This document shows positions 43,268-50,790 of a stretch of 59,091 nt of DNA, piece by piece. Made by a program: the position numbers and the translations under genes. Source of the DNA: Paenibacillaceae bacterium (lineage in GTDB: Bacteria; Bacillota; Bacilli; Paenibacillales; Paenibacillaceae); the NCBI GenBank assembly GCA_900766135.1, contig CAAFUF010000056.1, positions 1 to 59,091 of the forward strand, written 5' to 3'. Under the pieces are notes generated by a model. That model had not been told where the DNA came from. It was given only the letters and a program-made list of their open reading frames with translations, and made no database searches. Positions within the stretch are counted from its first letter, which is position 1; every line of letters starts with the position of its first letter.

Positions 43268-43367
43268 TGGATGGCGGGGCGGACCGGAAGGACCTGAGAG
43301 ACCTGCGGAACCTGACCTGAAGGGCGGGGCTTCATGCAGAATGCTTTTGAAGGAGAGTGACCATCCC

Positions 43368-44240
43368 ATGGAAGTAGCCCGTAAAATCGGCAGCAAAATC
43401 CGGTTGTACAGCGAATTGGTGATGTTTTCGCATACGTTGTTTTCGCTGCCCTTCGCCATCATCTCGATGATATGGGCAGCGGAGGGCTTCCCGTCATGGC
43501 GCGTCATGCTGTGGGGGCTAATTGCCCTAATCGGCGCCCGAAACGGCGCAAACGCCTTTAACCGCGTGGTGGACCGCGTCTTTGACGCGCAAAACCCGCG
43601 AACCGCGCATCGCCACCTGCCGCGGAAGCTGCTGGAATCGAAGGAAGTGCTGGTGTTCGTCGCGATCAACTATGCGATCTTTATTTTTGCCGCGGGGATG
43701 TTGAATACGCTGTGCCTGATCCTGTCGCCGGTCGCCATCTTCCTGATTTCATCCTACTCATACACCAAGCGTTTTACGTATCTCAGCCACTTGTACCTGG
43801 GCTTTACGATCGCTTCGGCTCCGATCGGCGCCTGGTTCGCCGTCACCGGCCAGTTCGCGTTTACGCCGTTTATTCTCGGCACGATCGTTATGTTGTGGAT
43901 CGCCGGATTTGACATCATCTACGGCTCGCAGGACATCGACTTTGACCGCAGCCACGGCCTTTGGTCGATTCCCAGCGCGTTTGGACTGAAGAACGGCTTG
44001 CGCATCGCGGCCGGCTTGCATTTCATCATGGTCCTGCTGCTGATTGCGTTAATCCCGATCCGCCATCTGGGGTGGCTGTATATCGCGGGAATCATCCTGG
44101 CCATTCTGCTGCTGATGACGGAGCATAAAATCATCAAGCCGTCGAACCGAAAACGCATGAACGTGGCCTCCTACAATTTGAACCAAGTCATCAGCATGGT
44201 CATCCTGTTCTTTGCCCTTGCCGATTACTTCCTGCTGTGA
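43368..44240 (+). CDS. UbiA-family prenyltransferase (quinone biosynthesis)
   Basis: 290 residues with about eight membrane segments. The two Asp-rich prenyl-diphosphate sites are present: NRVVDRVFDAQNPRTAHR (residues about 72-89) and DIIYGSQDIDFDRSHG. The motif form is that of UbiA/MqnP-type enzymes, which attach a polyprenyl chain to an aromatic quinone precursor. Candidates are menaquinone synthesis by the futalosine route (MqnP) or the demethylmenaquinone branch of the EET locus (DmkA). ATG 43368 has AAGGAG 12 nt upstream. A bidirectional terminator follows. Confidence 0.85.
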   Translation: MEVARKIGSKIRLYSELVMFSHTLFSLPFAIISMIWAAEGFPSWRVMLWGLIALIGARNGANAFNRVVDRVFDAQNPRTAHRHLPRKLLESKEVLVFVAINYAIFIFAAGMLNTLCLILSPVAIFLISSYSYTKRFTYLSHLYLGFTIASAPIGAWFAVTGQFAFTPFILGTIVMLWIAGFDIIYGSQDIDFDRSHGLWSIPSAFGLKNGLRIAAGLHFIMVLLLIALIPIRHLGWLYIAGIILAILLLMTEHKIIKPSNRKRMNVASYNLNQVISMVILFFALADYFLL

Positions 44241-44274
44241 GCGGTGCCGCTCCAGCCTTTTCAGGCACATGCCA

Positions 44275-44307
44275 AAAACCCCGCCCTAACCCAAGGTGCG
44301 GGGTTTT
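44275..44307. terminator. Bidirectional terminator between converging genes
   Basis: AAAACCCCGC (44275-44284) pairs with GCGGGGTTTT (44298-44307); T runs occur on both strands. Confidence 0.88.
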
Positions 44308-44324
44308 GTTTGAAAGCCGCTGAA

Positions 44325-45086
44325 CTAGAATCGGATGTCAATATGCTGGGAGTAGTCAACTTCAAACGAGTCGAATACCTTTGATATCGGTAGGAGGGAA
44401 CGGTCCAGTTGTGCGATTTCGTCCTGCCATTCTTGCGAGCTGCGATCCACTGGGTTGTTGCGGGGGTTGGGGACGATCCCGGCCTTTTGTTCGAGCTGTG
44501 CTTTATAGTCGGACAGTTCTGTTACGGTTCGCAGGTACAGCTCGCCGATTTCTGCAGCGCTTTTCTCCGACAGATTACTCCATCCCCAATCTTGAGCGGA
44601 GAGAGAGCCATGTCCCGGCGGCAGCAGGGGAGCCTGCTGATTCAGACGACTTGAGCTAATATAGAATTTGCCGTAAAAATCAGTTATCAGGTTAACCTGA
44701 TCCTGAATGCGGGATTTGACCAGACTTACGTTTTGCTCGAGTGTTTCCAGTTCTTCCGCACTCGCTTGCGGGTTGTTCCGTGCTGTTTGCAAAGCTTGCT
44801 CTCGCTTGTCCAGTACAGCGATATATTTCTCTACCGGCTCCAGTCCGTCCAAAAAGCTATCGTAGGTGGATATCGCCCGGTTTAAATTAGAGGCACCTAC
44901 ACTAATCGTTACCTCTGCCGGGCCGCTTTGCCTCTGATCGGCCTTCGCCGTCTTGAGCAATGCGAGTTTTTGCAGCTCTTGCTCGACTCCGCGATCTTTT
45001 TGCTGCGCTCGTTCGTTCAGCATGGAAACAACTTGATGCAGAGCATTGGGATTCCTCAGGTTTTGACTCATAGGTGTTATACGCAT
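44325..45086 (-). CDS. Coiled-coil protein of unknown function
   Basis: 253 residues, not recognised. It has no signal peptide or membrane segment. Heptad-like helices are likely at about 15-45, 70-135 and 175-205 (EKYIAVLDKREQALQTARNN, ELETLEQNVSLVKSRI). It is lower in GC than its neighbours. AAGGGGG lies about 9 nt before the ATG. It stands alone, converging with the prenyltransferase gene, and contributes nothing obvious to the electron transfer locus; horizontal acquisition is possible. Confidence 0.6.
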   Translation of the reverse strand: MRITPMSQNLRNPNALHQVVSMLNERAQQKDRGVEQELQKLALLKTAKADQRQSGPAEVTISVGASNLNRAISTYDSFLDGLEPVEKYIAVLDKREQALQTARNNPQASAEELETLEQNVSLVKSRIQDQVNLITDFYGKFYISSSRLNQQAPLLPPGHGSLSAQDWGWSNLSEKSAAEIGELYLRTVTELSDYKAQLEQKAGIVPNPRNNPVDRSSQEWQDEIAQLDRSLLPISKVFDSFEVDYSQHIDIRF

Positions 45087-45215
45087 ATGAACGTAACCCC
45101 CTTATCTGATATCACTCTAATCCCATATATCGGAAATTCATAAAAATTGTTTAGAAAACGCGAAAAATCGTGAATCTCAAGGTCGACAGGTCTCTAGGGT
45201 CGCGCTTTTCGTTAT

Positions 45216-45290
45216 TCCTTACTTCTCCCGAGCGGCGCCTGCAGATCGCGGTATATCGGTAATGGTACAACCTGTTGGCCGAATGTTGGC
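45216..45290 (-). pseudogene. Decayed duplicate of the 3' end of hepT
   Basis: The segment repeats the last part of the polyprenyl synthase gene at 45513-45590: shared blocks are TTACTTCTCCCGA, GCGCCTGCAGATC-CGGT and GGTAATGGT. On the minus strand it encodes NRLYHY and, after a frameshift, RDLQA, against DRLNHY and RDLQALL in the intact gene. A 15-bp deletion and substitutions separate the copies. It lies about 220 bp beyond the hepT stop codon. Confidence 0.75.
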
Positions 45291-45438
45291 ACCGGTGACC
45301 GTAACCCTGTCGGCCTGGCTGCCCCCTATGGGCGTGTTTACGGTTATCTTGGCCTTCGCCCTTGTCAGTGTTGTTTTCTATCTTCTGCTCTACCGCATGT
45401 CCCCGGAGCCCGAAACCTCTTCTTCGGGAACTTCTTAG
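45262..45438 (+). CDS. Possible 58-residue single-span membrane protein
   Basis: An ATG at 45262 (alternative internal ATG at 45283) opens a 58-codon frame with one clear membrane span (GVFTVILAFALVSVVFYLLL) followed by YRMSPEPETSSS. The first codons overlap the hepT remnant read on the other strand. There is no convincing ribosome binding site, but a bidirectional terminator follows 15 bp after the stop. Codon use and hydrophobic pattern look protein-like. It may be a young gene or chance. Confidence 0.35.
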   Translation: MVQPVGRMLAPVTVTLSAWLPPMGVFTVILAFALVSVVFYLLLYRMSPEPETSSSGTS

Positions 45439-45452
45439 TCGCTTATAGACGC

Positions 45453-45502
45453 AAAAAAAAGCGAGAACCGCAAGGACATTCATCCTTGAGGTTCTCGCCT
45501 TT
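45453..45502. terminator. Bidirectional terminator at the end of hepT
   Basis: GCGAGAACC (45461-45469) pairs with GGTTCTCGC (45490-45498), with an inner AAGGA/TCCTT pair; A8 on one side and CTTTT on the other give T runs on both strands. Confidence 0.88.
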
Positions 45503-45513
45503 TCGTAGGGGGA

Positions 45514-46494
45514 TTACTTCTCCCGACCGCCAAAATAATTCAGCAGCGCCTGCAGATCACGGTGTGCCGGGTAATGGTTCAGCCGGTCGATGATGTCTTG
45601 CGCTTCGCTAAGGTACCGGCGGCTCAGCTCTTCGGTTTGCTCCAGCGCGCCGCTCGCTTGGATTGCCGCTACCACGGCGTCTACTTCACCTTTGGGGCTG
45701 TCTGCCGTAATCGCCCGGATCGATGGCGCAAGCGCCTCGTCCTGCAGGGCATAGAGGACGGGGAGCGTCACCTGGCCGCTGCGCAGGTCGCTGCCGGCCG
45801 GCTTGCCCAGCTTCTCCGCCGATTGGGTGAAGTCGAGCACGTCGTCGCGGATTTGGAACGACATGCCGAGCTTTTCGCCGAAAGCGTACAGCAGCTCCGC
45901 CGTTTCCGCGTCCGCACCGGCGGCTTTCGCGCCGATTTGCAAGCAGGTCGCCATGAGTTGGGCGGTTTTGTTTTTCGACTTCTCCAAGTATTGCGGAATC
46001 GTCACGTCGTAATCAAACAGATGGGAGAGCTGTTGGTATTCGCCCAAACATAATTTGGTTGTCGCCATGGAGGAGAGATCGTAGACGAATTTCTCCCGTT
46101 CCGCGGAATACACGGAGATCAGCTCGATGACTCGGGCAGACATATAATTGCCGACATGCAGCGCGCCGCTGACGCCCAGCTTGATATGCATCGCCTTCTG
46201 GCCGCGCCGCATCGGCGAATCGTCAATGATGTCGTCGTGGATGAGGGAAGCGGCATGAATGAATTCCGCGGCGGCTGCAAGTCGCCATACCTTCTTCGGG
46301 TCGGGATCGGGACCGAAGCGGCTGCCGACGATAACCATCAGGGGACGAACCCGCTTGCCGCCCGAATGGACCAATTCCACGATGTTCTTGGCAAGCTGGG
46401 AGGAGCGGGGGACGTCACGGTCGTATTTCACCATGTTCTCAATTTCCCGATCGACCGTTTTCAAAGAGATGTTGAGCGACTCCTCAAGCTTCAT
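45514..46494 (-). CDS. hepT: Polyprenyl diphosphate synthase (heptaprenyl-type, HepT/DmkB-like)
   Basis: 326 residues. Both Asp-rich motifs of trans-prenyl synthases are present: LIHDDIIDDSPMRRG and FQIRDDVLDFTQ, with GGKRVRP near the N-terminus. It elongates isoprenoid diphosphates to the side chain of menaquinone. The start at 46494 has GGGAGGG 6 nt upstream. The gene upstream is HepS-like, as in the Bacillus two-component heptaprenyl diphosphate synthase; in Listeria the EET locus carries the equivalent dmkB. Its 3' end is partly duplicated at 45216-45290. Confidence 0.9.
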   Translation of the reverse strand: MKLEESLNISLKTVDREIENMVKYDRDVPRSSQLAKNIVELVHSGGKRVRPLMVIVGSRFGPDPDPKKVWRLAAAAEFIHAASLIHDDIIDDSPMRRGQKAMHIKLGVSGALHVGNYMSARVIELISVYSAEREKFVYDLSSMATTKLCLGEYQQLSHLFDYDVTIPQYLEKSKNKTAQLMATCLQIGAKAAGADAETAELLYAFGEKLGMSFQIRDDVLDFTQSAEKLGKPAGSDLRSGQVTLPVLYALQDEALAPSIRAITADSPKGEVDAVVAAIQASGALEQTEELSRRYLSEAQDIIDRLNHYPAHRDLQALLNYFGGREK

Positions 46495-46578
46495 GACGAT
46501 CCCTCCCGAGTATGGATTCGCGAAATTCGGATGTAGCAGTTGCGAGCCTTCCATCTTGGAGCTTCGTGCTCCTGTATC

Positions 46579-47031
46579 TTACATTGCCTTGGTGGCGGTG
46601 CTGCGGTTGTTCTCAAGCTGCAGGAACAACTCCCAGGCTTTGAGCAAGCGTTCGTCCTCGGAGCGCCCTTCAACGCGTTTGATTTGCAGTTGCTTGATGA
46701 TGGGAGCAAGATGCGTAAGCAAGTCGAACTCCTCCCATTTCAGGCATAGCTCGACGTAAAAACTGTATAGGTAGTCGCCGTCCAACACCTTGCGGGTCAG
46801 CGTTTCGCCGGGGGCGAGGGAGCTGCATTCGCTGTGGCGTTGGAGGGCGAGCTTGATTGCGATGTAAATGGATAACCGTTGGCACCGGCGAAACTCCGAC
46901 ATGTCGTATTGATCCAGCAGAGTTGCCAGCGGGGCTGCTTCTTCGCAAGGTAAATCTACCTTAATGCCGGCCTCGGGCGATAGTTCGCCCTGCAATAAGC
47001 GATAAGCGTCTTGGATGAGCACATCAATCAT
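46579..47031 (-). CDS. HepS-like small subunit candidate
   Basis: 150 residues, not firmly recognised. The segment KVLDGDYLYSFYVELCLKWE followed by LLTHLAPIIKQLQ resembles the LAGDYFSSLYY region of HepS, the non-catalytic subunit of Bacillus heptaprenyl diphosphate synthase, though the protein is shorter than the roughly 250-residue HepS. Its place immediately upstream of hepT (84 bp) supports the idea. ATG 47031 is preferred (AAGGAG 12 nt upstream) over the GTG at 47043, which abuts that site. Confidence 0.5.
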   Translation of the reverse strand: MIDVLIQDAYRLLQGELSPEAGIKVDLPCEEAAPLATLLDQYDMSEFRRCQRLSIYIAIKLALQRHSECSSLAPGETLTRKVLDGDYLYSFYVELCLKWEEFDLLTHLAPIIKQLQIKRVEGRSEDERLLKAWELFLQLENNRSTATKAM

Positions 47032-47057
47032 AAGGACACACACTCCTTAAAGAGGTA

Positions 47058-47266
47058 GTTCAAAAAAGTCATCTTTCGATCACGAAGCAAGAACAGGCAG
47101 CGTATCCGGCATCGAATCTTGAATTCGGCCGGCTCAAAGCTTATGCTTCCGAAGCATGTTTCCTACGGAAACATTCCAGTTGCTCACGTACCCCAATCGT
47201 ACGCTCCGCTACTCAGCCCCTAGCTTCATCCAACCTTCTTGGTGCTCAAAACCTGACTTTTTGAAC
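47058..47266 (-). mobile_element. Complete MITE-like element, 209 bp
   Basis: The ends are inverted repeats: GTTCAAAAAAGTCA on the left and TGACTTTTTGAAC on the right. The interior has no open frame but holds small hairpins (ATGCTTCGGAAGCAT, GTTTCCGTAGGAAAC in the minus-strand reading). Partial copies lie at 1-142 and 22552-22586. A target-site duplication is not evident. It sits between ndh2's terminator and the HepS-like gene. No transposase is present, so if mobile it would depend on one encoded elsewhere. Confidence 0.75.
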
Positions 47267-47322
47267 TTGCGCCTAAAAGCAGGTAGGCTTGCAGGCCCCT
47301 GACACCGATTTCGGCAAAGGAG

Positions 47323-47360
47323 AAAAAGGAGAGTAATGTGCGCCAAGCGCACATTACTCC
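47323..47360 (-). terminator. Terminator of the pplA-ndh2 operon
   Basis: On the minus strand GAGTAATGTGCGC pairs perfectly with its complement around a 3-nt loop, followed by TCCTTTTTC. Confidence 0.88.
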
Positions 47361-47386
47361 GGTTCAAGGTTTCATAAAGAGCTGTT

Positions 47387-49273
47387 TTATTCGGTATAGA
47401 GGTACCATCTTCGCACGAGCGGGATTCGTTTCCATTGTTTCTTGAGCCAAGGAAGTACGTAGTAATCCAGGCCAAACGTGCTGCCCGATCCACCAATCAG
47501 GGCGACGCCTGCGGTCATGTACCACAGCATTTCCGTCGAAGCCATGCTAGAGGACCAGATCATGACGCCAAGCGCGACGGTGGCTGCCGAAGCGATGGCG
47601 GTGAAGAGACCTACGATAATCATGACGCCAAGCGCGATTTCCGCAAAGACCATGAAGAACTGGAATACGGTAGCTAGTGTGGTGTAACCGCCGTCCGAGG
47701 TGTAGAAGAAGACATCCATAAACCAGCCGACGATCGATTTGATAAATCCAGGCACCGGCAAGGCGGTAACCGCCGTCGAGGCGCTTTCTACGGCCGAAGC
47801 TGCCGCTTGGGCATCTACGGTCTTCGTTACTTCGCCGGCCGCTTCACTGGCCGCCGAGATGACGTCGGCATTCGGAGAAGCCGGGATCAAGAAGATGTTC
47901 GATGGATCCTTCCAAACCTTCGGAAGCTTGTCGAGGCCTTCTTCCAGCCATTTGTAGCCGACGAAGATCCGAAGCGGCAGGAGCCAGAAGTTAGGCGAAC
48001 GCTTCGCAAAGTGACCGCCAACGAAACTTCTGCGATTGTTCACGTGGAAGAATTCATGCATCATATAAGTCCATACTTTGGCAAAACCGGCCACGGTGAA
48101 CAGGTAGTACATATTGATCAAGTGCTTGCTGAACATGGCCATGAAGCCGCTCAGCATAAACATTTTGTTCGGCAGACCGACATTCGCTACGCCGTAGCGG
48201 CTGCCGATACAAACCATGGTTCCGTGGAAGCCCGGCTTATAAGACTTCTTCGGCTTGCCGTGAATGTCGGCATGAATGTTATGTGCGATAAGCGGACCGG
48301 CTTGTTCGGCATTTTCAACCATCTGCGGTACCGGACGGGTTTCGCCTTCCGGAATGAAGAAGATGTTATCGCCGACGATATAAACGTTCTCGTGATCGAT
48401 GCTTTGCAGCTTGTCGTTCGTTACGATCCGTTTGCGGCCTTCTTGCTTCACATCGAGCTTGCCAACGAGCTCGGAGCCTTCGACCCCGGCCGTCCAAACG
48501 ATCGTATCGGCTTCCAGCTCTTTGCCTTCGCCAAGCTGTACGCTGGTTGGCGTTACGCCGGTGATCTTGGCGCTCGTAATGATTTCTACGTTCATCTTGT
48601 GCAGTCGTTTCGCGGCTTTTTCGATCAATTTGTCAGGCAGGATCGGCAGGATTTTCGGAGCCATATCGGCAACAACCAGGCGAACCTCGCTCGGATCGAT
48701 AAAGAACTCTTTGCACAGCTCGTCGCGGAACTCGGCTAATTCGCCAACCAATTCCACGCCGGTAAAGCCGGCGCCTACAACGACGAAGGACAGCATTTTG
48801 CGGCGTTTGGCCGCATTGCGAACCTTCGCTGCTTCGCTGAACTTGTTGCGTACTTGCTCTTTCAAGCGTACGGCATCTTCATAGGACCACAGCGTCAGCG
48901 CGTGCTCCTCGGCGCCGGGGATCCCGAAGAAGGTCGGCTTACAGCCGGTACCGATAACGAGGTAATCGTATTTATAAGTCGTTTGTTCGGAACGAAGTTC
49001 TTTGGCGTTAAAATCAATATGATCGATGGAATCCAGAACCACGTCGACTTTTTGTCCGGCAAAAATCTTCTTCAGTTCGATTTTGACTGAATCTTCCGGT
49101 GCCCGATTGGCTGCGACTTCGTGCAATTCCGTCAACAACGTGTGATAGGGGTTTCGGTCGATCAGCTGGATCTCCACGTCTTTATCTTTTTTGAACAGTT
49201 TGGCCAGATGCTTGGAAGTCACTACACCGCCATAACCGCCGCCCAAAACTACGATTTTCTTCAAGAGATTCAC
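47387..49273 (-). CDS. ndh2: Type II NADH dehydrogenase with C-terminal membrane domain, Ndh2
   Basis: 628 residues, much longer than a usual NDH-2 (about 400). Residues 1-400 are the flavoenzyme: VLGGGYGGVVTSKHL binds FAD and VVVGAGFTGVELVGELAEF binds NADH. Residues about 430-610 add DoxX-like membrane segments (PLRIFVGYKWLEEGLDKL; FMVFAEIALGVMIIVGLF). This extended form is the one encoded in Listeria-type EET loci, where it passes electrons from NADH to a demethylmenaquinone pool. It follows pplA by 33 bp on the same strand and ends with a strong terminator. Confidence 0.92.
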   Translation of the reverse strand: MNLLKKIVVLGGGYGGVVTSKHLAKLFKKDKDVEIQLIDRNPYHTLLTELHEVAANRAPEDSVKIELKKIFAGQKVDVVLDSIDHIDFNAKELRSEQTTYKYDYLVIGTGCKPTFFGIPGAEEHALTLWSYEDAVRLKEQVRNKFSEAAKVRNAAKRRKMLSFVVVGAGFTGVELVGELAEFRDELCKEFFIDPSEVRLVVADMAPKILPILPDKLIEKAAKRLHKMNVEIITSAKITGVTPTSVQLGEGKELEADTIVWTAGVEGSELVGKLDVKQEGRKRIVTNDKLQSIDHENVYIVGDNIFFIPEGETRPVPQMVENAEQAGPLIAHNIHADIHGKPKKSYKPGFHGTMVCIGSRYGVANVGLPNKMFMLSGFMAMFSKHLINMYYLFTVAGFAKVWTYMMHEFFHVNNRRSFVGGHFAKRSPNFWLLPLRIFVGYKWLEEGLDKLPKVWKDPSNIFLIPASPNADVISAASEAAGEVTKTVDAQAAASAVESASTAVTALPVPGFIKSIVGWFMDVFFYTSDGGYTTLATVFQFFMVFAEIALGVMIIVGLFTAIASAATVALGVMIWSSSMASTEMLWYMTAGVALIGGSGSTFGLDYYVLPWLKKQWKRIPLVRRWYLYTE

Positions 49274-49306
49274 CTTCTCATTTTAGGGTGGGGTGGTAAT
49301 ATGCGA

Positions 49307-50215
49307 TTATTTCGCTTGTTCAAGAGCCTTGGTAACGAGTTCGAAGTAAGATTGCAGCGAGATCGTAGCACCGGAGATGGCGTCGGTCTTGCCTTCTTCG
49401 TTGAACGTCACGGCTGCCGGATCTTGCTTCTCGACCAGGAAAGCTTCGGCTTTAGCCGCTTCTTCGTGCCATTCGGCCTGCGCGCCGCCGGCTTTCATGC
49501 CGTATTTGCCGTCGATCGAAGTTTGCTTCTTGTCTTCCCCTTTTTCGTTCACGCCGCTGAAGTTCACTTTAACGATCTTGCCTGCCGCAACAACGACATC
49601 AACGGTATCTTTCCAACCGGAATGCTCGTCAAATGCTGCTCCTTCGGCATGGTAGGTGCCGTCTTTGTAAGGACCAACTTCAACCGGACCGGCAGCCAGC
49701 GCTTGACCCGCCAAGTTAAAGAATTCACTTACATGGACGGAAACGCCGGCAATCGCATCGGTTTTGCCTTCTTCATTCAAAGTCACCGCTTTAGGATCCT
49801 GTTTCTCGATCAGGAACTGCTCGACTTTCTCGGCTTGCTCGTGCCATTCGGAGGAAGCGCCGCCGGCTTTCATGCCGTATTTGCCTTCTTTGGAGTAAGT
49901 CACTTTATCGACAGGAGCCTTTTCGCTCAGCCCGTTCCACTTGGCTTCCGTGATCTTGCCGCCGGAGACCGTCAGAGTAACGTAGGACTGCCAACCCGAA
50001 TTCGCATCCACTTCACCTTGGGCATAATACACGCCGTCTTGATACTTGCCTTGCTCTGCAGCCGCGTTGTTGCTGCCGGCATTTGCTGCGTTGGTGGCAG
50101 CCGCGTTGTTTGCCGGTTCCGCCGTGTTCGCGCTGTTCGCGTCGTTGTTCGACCCGCAGCCGGCCAATACACCGAGCAGCAGGGCACTGCTAAGGATAAT
50201 TGAAGCTTTTTTCAT
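49307..50215 (-). CDS. pplA: Lipoprotein with two FMN-binding domains, PplA-like
   Basis: 302 residues. The signal ends in the lipobox LGVLAGC, then an Asn/Ala-rich linker (about 20-55) reaches two homologous FMN-binding domains (about 57-175 and 180-300). The second domain has a good flavinylation motif, DAISGATI, whose Thr would carry FMN attached by an ApbE-type transferase. The first reads DAIAGVSV, a departure from consensus, though a Ser occupies the acceptor position. In Listeria PplA is the surface flavoprotein that passes electrons to external acceptors. No ApbE (FmnB) gene is in the window. GGAGG lies 8 nt before the ATG. Confidence 0.9.
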   Translation of the reverse strand: MKKASIILSSALLLGVLAGCGSNNDANSANTAEPANNAAATNAANAGSNNAAAEQGKYQDGVYYAQGEVDANSGWQSYVTLTVSGGKITEAKWNGLSEKAPVDKVTYSKEGKYGMKAGGASSEWHEQAEKVEQFLIEKQDPKAVTLNEEGKTDAIAGVSVHVSEFFNLAGQALAAGPVEVGPYKDGTYHAEGAAFDEHSGWKDTVDVVVAAGKIVKVNFSGVNEKGEDKKQTSIDGKYGMKAGGAQAEWHEEAAKAEAFLVEKQDPAAVTFNEEGKTDAISGATISLQSYFELVTKALEQAK

Positions 50216-50353
50216 GATAGAGACCTCCAGTGAATGAAATATATATATTAAAATGTGAAGACATTTTAATAACGGAAATCGGGTGGGGAAAACCTTGAAA
50301 AAGGCTGGTTTCATGAGGGGTTCGGGAGTCCCAAAACCTTTGTTCGATGGAAT

Positions 50354-50396
50354 TTTAGCATATTAAAATAGGTGTTAATGTGAAATAAATCACATG
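50354..50396 (-). promoter_or_regulatory. pplA-ndh2 promoter with perfect FNR/CRP box
   Basis: TGTGAAATAAATCACA (50381-50396) is a perfect TGTGA-N6-TCACA palindrome. On the minus strand the hexamer TAAAAT (50359-50354) begins 29.5 bp from its centre, which puts the box at -41.5, the class II activator position of Fnr and Crp. A second half-site (TGTGACATAAA at about 50401-50411) lies just upstream. Confidence 0.75.
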
Positions 50397-50411
50397 AGGT
50401 GTGACATAAAA

Positions 50412-50790
50412 CAACTCTCCGTAACGGCGGAAGCGGCGTCCCATAAGGGTTTAAACAGCTGAAAGCGATTACCTAATTTTTAAAATATTTATTTTTTTAA
50501 GATGGGATCGGCTCGCGTGGAGGGGAGAGGTTCCTATAGGGGAAACCGTTTGGGCTCCATGGGTTTTCATCGGGATTTGATAACCGGCCGCTTGGATGAC
50601 GGACTAATTTCCTAGTCATTATAGGCGGAAACTCCCATATTCCCGAAACGGAGTGCCATTTTTCCATCCGAAAAGAGGGCGCATAAACAAAAAGTTCCAA
50701 ACGGATTATGAAAATAGTCATAACAACTGCCGATATAAAAAGAAGCGGGCAAGCCCGAAAATATCGCGAGACGGAAAGAAGGCATCCTCT
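50412..50790. other. Region between pplA promoter and HD-GYP gene
   Basis: No recognisable gene, RNA or repeat. An in-frame extension of the HD-GYP frame reaches back to an ATG at 50653, but its 46 codons are Lys/Arg/Asn rich and unlike the family N-terminus. Confidence 0.4.

Noticed and set aside
45151..45483. A 110-codon minus-strand frame between hepT and the coiled-coil gene
   Set aside because: Its sequence is Arg/His/Gln rich and runs through the hepT remnant and the bidirectional terminator.
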